The notes under the pieces were generated by a model. The model ran no database searches and was not told where the DNA came from. It was given only the letters and a program-made list of their open reading frames with translations. Below are positions 27,506 through 36,780 of a stretch of DNA of 64,000 nt, piece after piece (position 1 is the stretch's first letter; each line of letters starts with the position of its first letter). The translations under genes were made by a program, and so were the position numbers. The stretch is from positions 186,001 through 250,000 of the forward strand of contig DAHXOT010000017.1 in the NCBI GenBank assembly GCA_027364735.1. The letters are read 5' to 3'. The stretch is from Hydrotalea sp. (GTDB lineage: Bacteria; Bacteroidota; Bacteroidia; Chitinophagales; Chitinophagaceae).

Positions 27506-28372
27506 ATGCGGCAACTTAAAATTTCAAAATCGATTACCAATCGCGAAAGTCAGAGTTTAGAAAAGTATTTACAAGAAATTAGTAAATTAGAATTGCTTGG
27601 CTCCGATGAAGAAGTACAATTAGCAAGCCTAATACGGCAAGGCAATAAAAAAGCCTTAGATCGGTTAGTTAAAGCTAATTTACGTTTTGTGGTTTCTGTT
27701 GCAAAGCAATACCAAAATCAAGGACTAACACTACCCGATTTAATTAATGAAGGAAATTTAGGATTAATTAAAGCGGCACTTCGTTTCGATGAAACTCGAG
27801 GATTTAAATTTATTTCCTATGCTGTATGGTGGATACGCCAAAGTATTTTACAGGCTTTAGCAGAGCAAAGTAGAATTGTTCGGTTACCCCTAAATAAAGT
27901 GGGTTTAACTAATAGAATAGGAAGAGCCTATCAGCAATTAGAACAAGAGTTTGAAAGAGAACCAACACCTGAAGAATTAGCTGGCTTGTTAGAAATAGAA
28001 ATTGAAGAAGTATCAGCTACTATGAATATTAATGTTAGGCATATTAGCGTAGATACTCCTTTAAATGAAGGCGAGGATAATACATTGATAGATATTATGG
28101 AAAATCCCAATGCCGATAAAACAGATAGCAAGCTTGAATATTACGAATCTCTTAAAACAGAAATTGAACGAAGTATGCTTGCATTAACCGAAAGGCAAAA
28201 ATGTGTATTATGCTATTTTTTTGGAATTGGATTAGAAAATGCTATGAGTTTAGAAGATATAGGCCATCATTTTAATTTAACACGCGAAAGGGTAAGGCAA
28301 ATAAAAGATAAGGCCATAAATAAATTACGCTCTACAAGCAGATGTAAACATTTAAGAGTTTATCTCGGATAA
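27506..28372 (+). CDS. rpoD: RpoD/SigA-type sigma-70 factor
   Basis: Start at ATG 27506 (MRQLKI), the usual Bacteroidota start; ATG 27500 adds two residues. The 288-residue protein has region 1.2 (SLEKYLQEI), region 2 ([51 protein letters not shown]), region 3 and region 4 with [23 protein letters not shown]. As in the phylum, the long N-terminal region 1.1 is missing. It directs RNA polymerase to TAnnTTTG promoters. Region 4 is less typical: it reads [15 protein letters not shown] and ends [10 protein letters not shown], with three cysteines I do not expect. It could be the primary factor or a paralogue. Confidence 0.9.
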   Translation: MRQLKISKSITNRESQSLEKYLQEISKLELLGSDEEVQLASLIRQGNKKALDRLVKANLRFVVSVAKQYQNQGLTLPDLINEGNLGLIKAALRFDETRGFKFISYAVWWIRQSILQALAEQSRIVRLPLNKVGLTNRIGRAYQQLEQEFEREPTPEELAGLLEIEIEEVSATMNINVRHISVDTPLNEGEDNTLIDIMENPNADKTDSKLEYYESLKTEIERSMLALTERQKCVLCYFFGIGLENAMSLEDIGHHFNLTRERVRQIKDKAINKLRSTSRCKHLRVYLG

Positions 28373-28406
28373 AAAACTTACACACACTATATTTGCAGCT
28401 CAATTT

Positions 28407-28433
28407 AAAGTGAACTTGTTGTTCACTTTTTTA
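28407..28433 (+). terminator. Intrinsic terminator of rpoD
   Basis: Stem AAAGTGAAC / GTTCACTTT with a five-base loop (TTGTT) and trailing T residues, 34 bases after the rpoD stop. Confidence 0.88.
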
Positions 28434-28458
28434 TTTGTAATGATTGAAAAAACAAAAT

Positions 28459-29784
28459 ATGTTTAATTCACTTAGCGAAAAGTTAGAATCTGCATTTAAA
28501 AACCTTAAAGGTCAGGCACGTATTAACGATTTAAATATTGCTAATACGATAAAAGATATTCGTAGAGCATTAATAGATGCCGATGTAAACTTTAAAATTG
28601 CCAAAGAATTTACCGATAAAGTAAAAGAAAAGGCAATTGGAGAAAAAGTACTCAATGCCATTAGCCCGGGTCAATTAATGGTAAAAATAGTGCAAGATGA
28701 ATTAACCGAATTAATGGGTGGCACAGCTTCCGAATTTAATATCAATGGCAATCCTGCAATTATTTTAGTTGCAGGTTTACAAGGTAGTGGTAAAACAACT
28801 TTTACCGGAAAATTGGCAACCTATCTTAAAGCACAAAAAAAATCTCCTTTAGTGGTTGCTGCCGATATTTATCGCCCTGCAGCTATTGAACAATTAACTG
28901 TTTTAGCCAACCAAATAGGTGTAAGTATTTATAAAGAACCCGATACCAAAGATGCAGTATCAATTGTACAAAATGCCATAAAAGAAGCAAAAGCAACCAA
29001 TAAAAATGTAGTAATAATAGATACTGCCGGACGATTGGCGATTGATGAAATAATGATGACAGAAGTTGCCAATATTAAAGCAGCAGTTAACCCTACTGAA
29101 ATATTATTTGTTGTAGATGCTATGACCGGTCAAGATGCTGTAAACACAGCAAAAGCATTTAACGATCGATTGGATTTTACAGGTGTAGTATTAACAAAAT
29201 TAGATGGAGATACACGTGGCGGAGCTGCATTATCTATAAAATACACTGTAAATAAGCCTATTAAATTTATGAGCAGTGGAGAAAAGATGGATACACTCGA
29301 TGTATTTTATCCCGATCGAATGGCTCAACGAATTTTAGGAATGGGTGATATTGCCTCGTTAGTAGAAAAGGCACAAGCACAATTTGATGAAGAGCAAGCT
29401 AAAAAATTAGAAAAGAAAATTAAAAAAAATCAATTCGACTTTCAAGATTTTTTGGAACAATTACAGCAAATTAAAAAAATGGGCAACCTAAAAGATTTAA
29501 TGGGCATGATTCCCGGAGTAGGTAAGGCTATTAAAGATGTAGATATTAATGATGATGCTTTTAAAGGAATTGAGGCAATTATACAATCAATGACTCCATC
29601 CGAAAGATCAAACCCCGATTTAATTAATCAAGGCAGAAAACTGAGAATTGCAAAAGGTTGCGGAAAAGATTTGAGCGAAGTAAATGCATTTATGAAACAA
29701 TTTGAGCAAATGAAAAAGATGATGAGCATGATGAATAAAATGCCAACAGGTGGGTTTCCGGGAATGAGAGGCATGAGAAACTAA
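28459..29784 (+). CDS. ffh: Signal recognition particle protein Ffh (SRP54)
   Basis: A 441-residue GTPase starting at ATG 28459 (MFNSLSEKLE). N domain to about 85; G domain with P-loop GLQGSGKTT near 107-115, AADIYRPAAIEQL, DTAGRL, and TKLDGDTRGGAAL; C-terminal M domain rich in methionine (KKMMSMMNKMPTGG) that binds 4.5S RNA and signal sequences. It recognises nascent membrane proteins and delivers them to FtsY. The 4.5S RNA gene is not in the window. Monocistronic between the rpoD terminator and rpsP. Confidence 0.98.
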   Translation: MFNSLSEKLESAFKNLKGQARINDLNIANTIKDIRRALIDADVNFKIAKEFTDKVKEKAIGEKVLNAISPGQLMVKIVQDELTELMGGTASEFNINGNPAIILVAGLQGSGKTTFTGKLATYLKAQKKSPLVVAADIYRPAAIEQLTVLANQIGVSIYKEPDTKDAVSIVQNAIKEAKATNKNVVIIDTAGRLAIDEIMMTEVANIKAAVNPTEILFVVDAMTGQDAVNTAKAFNDRLDFTGVVLTKLDGDTRGGAALSIKYTVNKPIKFMSSGEKMDTLDVFYPDRMAQRILGMGDIASLVEKAQAQFDEEQAKKLEKKIKKNQFDFQDFLEQLQQIKKMGNLKDLMGMIPGVGKAIKDVDINDDAFKGIEAIIQSMTPSERSNPDLINQGRKLRIAKGCGKDLSEVNAFMKQFEQMKKMMSMMNKMPTGGFPGMRGMRN

Positions 29785-29913
29785 CCATGTTAAATTTTTA
29801 TGAAAAGCAGAATTTAGAATGCAAAACTTGGTAGGTATAAATTCGTTTATTAATTTCGCCGTCCAATTAATTTAGAAACCCTATTTCTTAACGCCTTTAA
29901 ATTTCTATTTAAC

Positions 29914-30360
29914 ATGGCAGTAAAAATGAGATTGCAAAGACACGGAAGTAAAAAACGCCCATTCTACTTTATAGTAGTGGCCGATGCCCGTGCACCAAGA
30001 GATGGTAAGTTTATTCAAAAAATCGGAACTTACAATCCATTAACTGTACCTGCAACTATTCAATTAGACCGTCAAAAAGCCTTAGATTGGTTGCATAAAG
30101 GTGCTCAACCCACCGATACAGTTCGTCGTATTCTCTCTTTCAAGGGAGTGTTGTTCTTAAAACATCTATTGCGTGGTGTAAAATTAGGCTTGTTCGATGA
30201 AGCTGCAGCGATGGTAAAATTTCAGCAGTGGCATGATGAACATGAAGCCCAAATTAAACGTCGCAGTGATACACATCGTAATCAACAACGCCAACGCCGC
30301 GAATATAAACCGGCTGTTAAAAAAGTTGATGGAGATGCCCAAAGTTCTAGCGAAGCTTAG
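29914..30360 (+). CDS. rpsP: 30S ribosomal protein S16
   Basis: A 148-residue small-subunit protein. The S16 core occupies about the first 82 residues ([31 protein letters not shown], then GTYNPL and [10 protein letters not shown]); a basic C-terminal tail of about 65 residues with [18 protein letters not shown] is the extension usual in Bacteroidota. rimM and trmD, often next to rpsP, are absent and a terminator follows directly. A likely promoter is TTGG (29828-29831), 19 bases, TAATTTCG (29851-29858), one mismatch from TAnnTTTG. Confidence 0.97.
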   Translation: MAVKMRLQRHGSKKRPFYFIVVADARAPRDGKFIQKIGTYNPLTVPATIQLDRQKALDWLHKGAQPTDTVRRILSFKGVLFLKHLLRGVKLGLFDEAAAMVKFQQWHDEHEAQIKRRSDTHRNQQRQRREYKPAVKKVDGDAQSSSEA

Positions 30361-30386
30361 TTTAACTCAATTAACTCATTCCCAAT

Positions 30387-30420
30387 AAAATCCCGAATAA
30401 ATTTTTATTTGGGATTTTTT
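30387..30420 (+). terminator. Intrinsic terminator of rpsP
   Basis: AAATCCC / GGGATTT stem enclosing a further AATAAA / TTTATT stem, followed by T6. Located 26 bases after the rpsP stop. Confidence 0.85.
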
Positions 30421-30709
30421 AGTTTTAAACTATTTCCTAAAATGATCTCAATAATGAAATCTAATAGGTTTATGTTTTTGGGAAAAAAACACCAATAATT
30501 GAACAAAAGAAAGTTTTTTCGGTTAAAAATGTAGTTTTGGTATCTATTACTAATAATAATATTAGATTATTATCAATAATAGCTCTCATATTGCTATAAC
30601 ATGGTCAGCACACTTCTGGCACTGTATTGCAATTAACAACAAAATTAAATTTTCAAGGGCACAATTAATTTATGCCTAAAGGTGTACATAAAAAGTAATA
30701 TAATTTTTA
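30421..30709. other. Gap upstream of the pterin genes, no gene seen
   Basis: Together with the terminator this is a 349-base interval. I find no frame longer than about 13 codons with a start, no tRNA and no riboswitch class I can identify (the pterin or queuosine context made me look for preQ1- or THF-like folds). It must hold the promoter for the PTPS-folE pair. Confidence 0.45.
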
Positions 30710-31120
30710 ATGAGTAAAGTGGCCATATATAGAAAGGAACATTTTTGTGCAGCACATCGGTTGCACAATTCGCAGTGGGATGATGAGAAGAATAAGCGTG
30801 TTTTTGGATTATGCAATAATCCTAATTATCATGGCCATAATTATGAGATAATTGTAAAAATAGTAGGTATACCGAACCAAGAAACAGGTTATGTGTTAGA
30901 TACTAAAATTTTAAGCGATTTAATTCAAAGAGAAGTTATTAAAAAATTCGACCATAAAAATTTAAATTTAGATGTAGCTGAATTTAAACAGATTAATCCA
31001 ACAGCAGAAAATATAGCAATTGTAATATACAATTTGCTAAAACCTAAGCTGGATGAAGATTTAGAATTAAAAATATTATTGTATGAAACAGAAAGAAACT
31101 TTGTTGAATATCCGGCTTAA
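30710..31120 (+). CDS. 6-pyruvoyl-tetrahydropterin synthase / 6-carboxytetrahydropterin synthase family protein
   Basis: A 136-residue T-fold enzyme. Zinc ligands: His15/16 in CAAHRLH and the pair in NYHGHNYE. The Cys in FGLCNNPNYHGHNYE sits where mammalian PTPS has its catalytic Cys, and DHKNLNLD plus NPTAENIA also look like the eukaryote-type enzyme. Family members make either 6-pyruvoyl-tetrahydropterin or 6-carboxy-tetrahydropterin (queuosine path). The overlap with folE, which makes the substrate dihydroneopterin triphosphate, shows pathway coupling but does not decide the product. Confidence 0.88.
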   Translation: MSKVAIYRKEHFCAAHRLHNSQWDDEKNKRVFGLCNNPNYHGHNYEIIVKIVGIPNQETGYVLDTKILSDLIQREVIKKFDHKNLNLDVAEFKQINPTAENIAIVIYNLLKPKLDEDLELKILLYETERNFVEYPA

Positions 31121-31802
31121 TGGCGATAAAATTGAGTTAAGCGATATTTTAATAGACGAGATGGGAGATAATCATGTAAGTACATCGGTGGATACGCCAT
31201 TACGTGCAGATGCTTTTGATATAAGTGATGAGGAGAAAATTAATGCAATAGAAAAACATTTTGCATCGATTATGGAAATAATGGGATTGGATTTAAGTGA
31301 TGACAGTTTAAAAGGTACTCCACGTCGTGTTGCAAAAATGTATATCAAAGAAATATTTAGTGGTATTAATCCTGCTAATAAACCCAATGTAGCATTGTTC
31401 GATAATAAATATAAATACAATGAAATGTTGGTAGAAAAAAATATTTCATTTTATAGTAACTGCGAACATCATTTTGTACCAATTATTGGTAAAGCTCATC
31501 TGGCATATATTAGTAATGGTAAAGTTATTGGATTAAGTAAATTAAACAGATTGGTTGAATACTACGCCAAACGTCCGCAGGTTCAAGAACGCATGACTAT
31601 GCAAATAGGTAAAGAGTTGCAAGCTGTTTTAGGTACAGAAGATGTTGCTGTGTTAATTGATGCCAAACATTTATGTGTTGCAAGCCGTGGAGTAGAAGAC
31701 GATACATCCAGCACCATTACTGCATTTTATGGTGGTAAGTTTAAAGACGATACAACGAAGAATGAATTTCTTCGGTTAATAGAAATGAAAACTGAATTTT
31801 AA
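31083..31802 (+). CDS. folE: GTP cyclohydrolase I
   Basis: A homodecameric enzyme that turns GTP into 7,8-dihydroneopterin triphosphate for folate and other pterins. Zinc motif YSNCEHHFVPIIG and CVASRGVEDDTSST give the Cys, His and Cys ligands; LNRLVEYYAKRPQVQERMT is the conserved active-site helix. The frame opens at ATG 31083, 38 bases inside the PTPS gene (239 residues); ATG 31161, just beyond it, gives 213 residues and a more usual length. I cannot decide between them. Downstream lies a terminator. Confidence 0.95.
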   Translation: MKQKETLLNIRLNGDKIELSDILIDEMGDNHVSTSVDTPLRADAFDISDEEKINAIEKHFASIMEIMGLDLSDDSLKGTPRRVAKMYIKEIFSGINPANKPNVALFDNKYKYNEMLVEKNISFYSNCEHHFVPIIGKAHLAYISNGKVIGLSKLNRLVEYYAKRPQVQERMTMQIGKELQAVLGTEDVAVLIDAKHLCVASRGVEDDTSSTITAFYGGKFKDDTTKNEFLRLIEMKTEF

Positions 31803-31823
31803 AATTGAATGCTATTATACACA

Positions 31824-31861
31824 AAACCCGGTAACATTTTTTGGTATCGGGTTTTCTTTTA
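31824..31861 (+). terminator. Intrinsic terminator of folE
   Basis: AAAACCCG / CGGGTTTT stem extended by GTA / TAT pairs (one G-T pair), with an A/T-rich loop and T-rich tail, 22 bases after folE. Confidence 0.82.
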
Positions 31862-31867
31862 TTTTTG
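31860..31867 (+). promoter_or_regulatory. Candidate -7 element for fabD
   Basis: TATTTTTG matches TAnnTTTG, 21 bases before the fabD ATG; a TTTG lies 16 bases upstream (31840-31843), slightly close for a -33 box. It overlaps the tail of the folE terminator. Confidence 0.4.
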
Positions 31868-31888
31868 AGTTGTTATTAAAATTTTAAT

Positions 31889-32782
31889 ATGAGTAAACAT
31901 GCATTTATTTTTCCCGGACAAGGAGCACAATATAGTGGAATGGGAAAAACTTTATACGAAACAAATCATCATGCAAAAGAACTTTTTGAAGAGGCCAATG
32001 AAATAATGGGTTTTAGAATTAGTGATATAATGTTTGAAGGAACTGAAGAGGAATTAAAACAAACTAATGTTACACAGCCTGCTATTTTTTTACACTCGGT
32101 TATTGCATTTAAAGTATTAGTAACACAAATACCCGATATGGTTGCAGGTCACTCACTTGGAGAGTTTTCTGCCTTAGTAGCTAACAATGTTTTACCGTTT
32201 AAAAATGCTTTGCAATTAGTAAGTATACGTGCTAATGCTATGCAAAAAGCATGTGCATTACATCCTTCAACAATGGCGGCGGTATTGGCTTTAGCAGATG
32301 ATAAAGTTGAAGAAATTTGTACGACTATTATGCAAGAAACAGGTGAAGTTGTTGTGCCTGCAAATTATAATTGTCCGGGACAGTTAGTAATTAGCGGTTC
32401 AATAAAAGGAATTGATATTGCTTGCCAAAGAATGAAGGCTGCCGGTGCAAAACGTGCTTTGGTATTACCTGTTGGCGGTGCATTTCATAGTCCATTAATG
32501 TTATCTGCCAAAGAAGAATTGGCTGCTGCTATTGAGGCTGCCACCTTTCATTCGCCTTCTTGCCCTATATACCAAAATGTAGTAGCAAAAGCGGTGTCAA
32601 ATGCTGCCGATATAAAAAATAATTTAATTAATCAGTTAACAGGTGCAGTGCGTTGGACACAAACTGTTCAAGCCATGCAAGCCGATGGTGCTATACATTT
32701 TACAGAAGTTGGTCCGGGAAAAGTTTTACAAGGGTTAGTGCAGAAAATTTTTAAAGAAGCAGTTGTTGATGGAGTGAATTAA
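31889..32782 (+). CDS. fabD: Malonyl-CoA:ACP transacylase
   Basis: A 297-residue enzyme that loads malonyl groups onto acyl carrier protein to start fatty acid elongation. The nucleophile Ser89 is in VAGHSLGEFSAL, the oxyanion Gln in FPGQGAQYSGMG at the N-terminus, and the catalytic His in GGAFHSPLM near 200. Normal length and intact motifs. Stands alone between the folE terminator and a convergent GNAT gene; fabH is 3 kb away on the other strand. Confidence 0.97.
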   Translation: MSKHAFIFPGQGAQYSGMGKTLYETNHHAKELFEEANEIMGFRISDIMFEGTEEELKQTNVTQPAIFLHSVIAFKVLVTQIPDMVAGHSLGEFSALVANNVLPFKNALQLVSIRANAMQKACALHPSTMAAVLALADDKVEEICTTIMQETGEVVVPANYNCPGQLVISGSIKGIDIACQRMKAAGAKRALVLPVGGAFHSPLMLSAKEELAAAIEAATFHSPSCPIYQNVVAKAVSNAADIKNNLINQLTGAVRWTQTVQAMQADGAIHFTEVGPGKVLQGLVQKIFKEAVVDGVN

Positions 32783-32833
32783 TAGCTATATCATAAAACT
32801 ATTTTCAATAAGTAATAACATACTACCGCTACA

Positions 32834-33283
32834 TTAGAAGTCCAGTATTCCATTCATCCATTCCGGATCTAAAGTGGCATTATATTTTTTATAAAAATTA
32901 ATGGCAGGTTCATTCCATTCCAATACCTGCCAAACCATTCTTTTAAAATTTCTGGCTTTGGTTTCTTCAATAACTTTTTCAAATAAAAGTTTGCCTAAGC
33001 CATTTCCACGCATTTTTTCTGTTACTAAAATATCTTCTAAATATAAACATTGCCCTTTCCATGTACTGTATCTTATGTAATACAACGCAAATCCTTCTAC
33101 GTTGCCATTCACTTCGGCTACAAAAGCCCACCATACCGGATTTTTACCAAAACCACTTTCTTTAAAATGTTCTATATCAACAGTAACTTCGTGTGGAGCT
33201 TTTTCGTATAGTGCTAATTCTTTTATAAGTTCTAATAAACGAAAACAATCTTTTTTTTCTGCCTTACGAATTTTTATATCCAT
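32834..33283 (-). CDS. GNAT-family N-acetyltransferase, diamine-acetyltransferase-like
   Basis: A 149-residue acetyltransferase. It opens KIRKAEKKDCFRLLELIKELALYEK, has YLEDILVTEKMRGNGLGKLLF (acetyl-CoA loop RGNGLGK near 94-100) and ends WNEPAINFYKKYNATLDPEWM. This pattern is that of spermidine/spermine or thialysine acetyltransferases, which acetylate small amines. Its start lies inside the last 20 bases of the upstream unknown gene, so they are translationally coupled. Convergent with fabD. Confidence 0.9.
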   Translation of the reverse strand: MDIKIRKAEKKDCFRLLELIKELALYEKAPHEVTVDIEHFKESGFGKNPVWWAFVAEVNGNVEGFALYYIRYSTWKGQCLYLEDILVTEKMRGNGLGKLLFEKVIEETKARNFKRMVWQVLEWNEPAINFYKKYNATLDPEWMNGILDF

Positions 33284-33830
33284 TTTTTAATAAGTTAATA
33301 TGCATTACAATTTCAAACAAATATTCATCCCAGAACTGAATTGCTTCTTTAACAATTGAATAATCAGTTCTACCTTTAAAATAACCATTTTTTATACTTG
33401 AAGAAATGGTTACTCCATTATAATTATTAGGAATAATAGTGCCAATACCATCGCTAATGTTAAAAGAAACAATTAATTCACCATCTTTTATTTTAGATCT
33501 TTGTGAAAGAATTTTCTCTGATGAACTCCGGTATTCTTTAAGTAAATTGTTTCTTTCTTCTGCAATAAAGAGATGAAAAATTTGAGGTTCTGGCTTTAGT
33601 TTTATAAGTTTCTCCCATTTAGTGTCAATTACTTTTTGAACTTCAATTTCGCTATTTTTTCTATCAACTTTACATAAGACATGTCCAACAGTTCTCAATA
33701 ATGTGAGATTTGAAATCCAAATAACTCTATATTCAGCATTTTGCCTGTTTTCTAAAAGCATTTCAGCAGCTATTCTGCAATCATCTAATACTTGTAATGC
33801 TTTTAATGGGTAGTTAATAAACATGCTCAT
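33264..33830 (-). CDS. Hypothetical protein of unknown family, 188 aa
   Basis: Not recognised. A soluble, largely helical protein: CRIAAEMLLENRQNAEYRV, a NLTLLRTVGHVLCKV helix and a basic-acidic EERNNLLKEYRSSSEK stretch, then a beta-rich part with ISDGIGTIIPNNYNGVT and a last helix AIQFWDEYLFEIVMHI. A good ribosome-binding site (AAAGGTG, six bases before ATG) supports the start. It overlaps the GNAT start by 20 bases. Genes on both sides are housekeeping, so this looks like an accessory insertion, although its base composition is not obviously foreign. Confidence 0.7.
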   Translation of the reverse strand: MSMFINYPLKALQVLDDCRIAAEMLLENRQNAEYRVIWISNLTLLRTVGHVLCKVDRKNSEIEVQKVIDTKWEKLIKLKPEPQIFHLFIAEERNNLLKEYRSSSEKILSQRSKIKDGELIVSFNISDGIGTIIPNNYNGVTISSSIKNGYFKGRTDYSIVKEAIQFWDEYLFEIVMHINLLKNGYKNS

Positions 33831-33952
33831 TTTAACACCTTTTGTTTTAATTTCTAAAATTGAAACCGAGTCTGGCTTAGTTCAATAAAATTACTGAACA
33901 CATAAGATCGCAACACAACAGATTGGTTATTATTTTTGGGATATTAAAAATT

Positions 33953-35179
33953 TTATTGCAATGCCTGTTCAAAATCGTTAATGATATCTTCTATATTTTC
34001 TATGCCAACGCTTAAACGAATTAACCCATCGGTAATGCCAAATTTTTCTCTTTCTTCCTTACTTACACCTTTATGGCTCATACTTGCCGGATGAGAAATT
34101 AAGGTATCTACAGTGCCCAAAGAAATGGCACGAACACACATTTGTAATTTGTTGATGAATTTTTTTCCTGAATCTAATCCGCCTTTTAATTCAAAACTCA
34201 TAACAGCACCGGGATGTTTCATTTGTTTTTTTGAGATGGCATAATCGGGATGAGATGTTAAACCGGTATAATTTACTTTTTCAACCGCCGGATGTTGTGC
34301 TAAATAATTAGCAACAATTGCTGCATTGCTGCAGTGGCGTTGCATTCTAAGTTCCAATGTTTTTAAGCCATTGCTTAATAAAAATGCATCGAACGGATTG
34401 CTATTGCCACCCAATAATACATGCCATTTCCAAACTTTGGTATTCATCAATTCAATATCCTTTCCTAATAATACACCGCCAATAGCAGTGCCATGCCCGT
34501 TTAAAAATTTAGTAGTAGAATGAAAAACAAAATCTACATTATATTTAAATGGCTGCTGTAAATAAGGTGTTGCAAAAGTATTATCTACACTTACTAAAAT
34601 ATTTTTTTCTTTGGCAATATTTGTTACAGCTTCTATATCCACACATTGAATGGTTGGATTAGCCGGGGTTTCTATATGTATTAGTTTAATAGCATTATTC
34701 TTTGAAACAATTTCTTTTACTGTATGTAAATCTCTTAGGTCTGCAATAATTACATTGATATTATTTTCTGCTAAAACTTTATGTAACAACTCATGCGTAC
34801 CACCATATAACGAATAGTGTGATAATACGGCATCGCCGGATTGTAAGGTGCTTAAAAATAAGGTGGTCATGGCGGCTTGCCCACTGGAATGAAGTATGGC
34901 TTTAAGTTGTAGCGAGTTGCCGGTTTTATCAGTTAATCCAAATGCTTCTAATGCAGCAATGGTTTTTTCTGCAGCGGTAAAGGTAGGATTACCCCAACGT
35001 GAATAGATTCTTGATTTATCTGATCCTGCAAAACGTTCCATTCCTTGTTCGGCCGTATCGAATGTAAAAGTTGATGTGGCAAAAATAGGTGTAATGTGTG
35101 CAAACTCTGCATTATTGTTATCGGCTGCGTGTAATGCAATAGAACTAATGCCGGATAAGTGAAACAATCCTTTATTCAT
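33953..35179 (-). CDS. PLP-dependent Cys/Met-metabolism enzyme (cystathionine gamma-synthase / methionine gamma-lyase type)
   Basis: A 408-residue fold-type I enzyme. PLP lysine lies in HSTTKFLNGHG, the phosphate loop in SSGQAAMTT, and the cofactor-stacking Tyr in HYSLYGGTHELL; SRIYSRWGNPT is the substrate-side motif near 57. The C-terminal SLGTVDTLISHPASMSHKG is typical. It could make cystathionine from O-acyl-homoserine, lyse it, or degrade methionine; sequence by eye does not settle this. No met-operon neighbours. Its upstream region is free for a promoter. Confidence 0.9.
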   Translation of the reverse strand: MNKGLFHLSGISSIALHAADNNNAEFAHITPIFATSTFTFDTAEQGMERFAGSDKSRIYSRWGNPTFTAAEKTIAALEAFGLTDKTGNSLQLKAILHSSGQAAMTTLFLSTLQSGDAVLSHYSLYGGTHELLHKVLAENNINVIIADLRDLHTVKEIVSKNNAIKLIHIETPANPTIQCVDIEAVTNIAKEKNILVSVDNTFATPYLQQPFKYNVDFVFHSTTKFLNGHGTAIGGVLLGKDIELMNTKVWKWHVLLGGNSNPFDAFLLSNGLKTLELRMQRHCSNAAIVANYLAQHPAVEKVNYTGLTSHPDYAISKKQMKHPGAVMSFELKGGLDSGKKFINKLQMCVRAISLGTVDTLISHPASMSHKGVSKEEREKFGITDGLIRLSVGIENIEDIINDFEQALQ

Positions 35180-35289
35180 AATAAATTATATAATAGTTGT
35201 AAGCAAAATCTTTATTCAATAAAAATACAGCATACTATACTATTTATAATAGCGAAGTGAATAAAAGTTGCAGGGTGTGGTTAATCAAT

Positions 35290-35724
35290 TTACTCTGCTA
35301 AAGTCCAAACAGAAGTTCTGCCAAACCAAGAAAAACTACAAATAAAACCACGAAGTTTTAAACTTTTTTCTGTTAAAGTTAATTTTCCACAATAGGTTTT
35401 TCCACTATGAGGATCATAAACAGTTCCCTCTTCATACACATTGGGTTCTGTGCTTTTTTTAAATTTTTTTAAGATGACTAAATTTAAAACAGGTGTTGAT
35501 TTTAATTTATCATCCGGGTTTTTATTATCAACTCTTGGATGACCATTTTTGTCATTAGGTGTTTGTAAGTAAATTATTTTGCCATAGAAATATCCATCAC
35601 TTGCTTTATATATTTGAATTTTCGAAGTTTTTTCTTCACTCCACCAAATTTTTTCAATTGGTTCTTTTTGTGCTATGCCAAATTTAGTAATTAGTACTAA
35701 TGCAAATAGTAATATATTTTTCAT
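35290..35724 (-). CDS. Exported DUF2147 protein
   Basis: A 144-residue protein with a short signal peptide (MKNILLFALVLITKFGIA). The mature part has the DUF2147 pattern: KIWWSEEKTSKIQIY, DGYFYGKIIYL, then GTVYDPHSGKTYCGKLTL and SLKLRGFICSFSWFGRTSVW. This lipocalin-like beta-barrel family is periplasmic or secreted; ligand unknown. Located between the PLP enzyme and fabH on the same strand. Confidence 0.88.
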   Translation of the reverse strand: MKNILLFALVLITKFGIAQKEPIEKIWWSEEKTSKIQIYKASDGYFYGKIIYLQTPNDKNGHPRVDNKNPDDKLKSTPVLNLVILKKFKKSTEPNVYEEGTVYDPHSGKTYCGKLTLTEKSLKLRGFICSFSWFGRTSVWTLAE

Positions 35725-35784
35725 AAAATATTTAATATTTAGGAAAACAAAAGTATAATAATAGTAATTGAATTGATCATTAAG

Positions 35785-36780
35785 TTAGCTATTATAGGCC
35801 CATTTAATCCAAGTGGCACCCCAGGTAAATCCTCCACCAAAAGCTGCAAGTATAATATTATCTCCTTTATGTAATTGTTTTTCCCAATCCCATAGGCATA
35901 ATGGAATAGTTGCTGCTGTTGTATTTCCGTAGCGTTGAATATTAATCATTACTTTATCTTTCGATAAACCCATTCGGTTAGCAGTTGCATCAATAATTCT
36001 TAAGTTAGCCTGATGAGGAACCAACCATTCTATATCATCTCCGGTTAAATTATTTCTTTCTAATAATTCGGCACTAACATCGGCCATACCTTTTACAGCA
36101 AATTTAAAAACAGGTTGTCCATCCTGATGTATAAAGTGTTCTTTAGCTAAAACGGTTTCAACACTTGCGGGTTTTAAAGAGCCGCCAGCTCTCATGTATA
36201 GATAATTCTTTCCAATACCATCGCTTTTTAAAAGACTATCCATTATTCCATCTTCATCGGTACTTGGTTCTAATAAAACAGCACCTGCTGCATCGCCAAA
36301 TAAAATACAGGTTGCTCTATCGGTATAATCAACAATACCGCTCATTTTATCGGCACCAACTACAACAACCTTTTTATATCGGCCACTTTCAATAAATGAA
36401 GCACCGGTGGTTAAGGCAAATAAAAAACCACTGCAAGCGGCATTTAAATCGAATCCAAAAGCATTAGTAGCTCCTATATTATCGCCAATAATATTGGCTG
36501 TAGCCGGAAACATCATATCGGGTGTAACGGTGGCACAAATAATACAATCTATTTCTTTGGCATCAATATTTCTTTTGCGTAGTAGTTCTTGTACTGCGGG
36601 TGTTCCTAAATCGCTGGTAGCTTTACCGGGTTCTCTTAAAATTCTTCTTTCCTCAATTCCGGTTCTTGTTCTTATCCATTCATCGTTGGTTTCTACCATT
36701 TTTTCTAAATCGGCATTGGTAAGTTTTGTTTCTGGAACATATCCACCAACGGCTGTAATTGCTGCTTTGATTTTTGTCAT
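35785..36780 (-). CDS. fabH: 3-oxoacyl-ACP synthase III
   Basis: A 331-residue thiolase-fold condensing enzyme that starts fatty acid chains from acetyl- or branched acyl-CoA and malonyl-ACP. Catalytic triad: Cys in [11 protein letters not shown] near 112, His in VPHQANLRI near 253, Asn in [11 protein letters not shown] near 283. Opening [10 protein letters not shown] and [14 protein letters not shown] at the end are typical. plsX and rpmF, its frequent partners, are absent. Divergent from ruvA. Confidence 0.96.
   Translation of the reverse strand: MTKIKAAITAVGGYVPETKLTNADLEKMVETNDEWIRTRTGIEERRILREPGKATSDLGTPAVQELLRKRNIDAKEIDCIICATVTPDMMFPATANIIGDNIGATNAFGFDLNAACSGFLFALTTGASFIESGRYKKVVVVGADKMSGIVDYTDRATCILFGDAAGAVLLEPSTDEDGIMDSLLKSDGIGKNYLYMRAGGSLKPASVETVLAKEHFIHQDGQPVFKFAVKGMADVSAELLERNNLTGDDIEWLVPHQANLRIIDATANRMGLSKDKVMINIQRYGNTTAATIPLCLWDWEKQLHKGDNIILAAFGGGFTWGATWIKWAYNS

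Noticed and set aside
27304-27540. 78-codon minus-strand frame over the rpoD start
   Set aside because: Overlaps the conserved N-terminus of rpoD and is Lys/Phe-rich, as expected from AT-rich non-coding DNA.
30421-30709. preQ1 or THF riboswitch before the pterin genes
   Set aside because: I found no matching stem or conserved core; the region is plain AT-rich sequence.
32834-33830. GNAT-type toxin-antitoxin pair
   Set aside because: The acetyltransferase resembles diamine/thialysine acetyltransferases rather than TacT-like toxins, and the partner is a 188-residue protein with no DNA-binding antitoxin domain.
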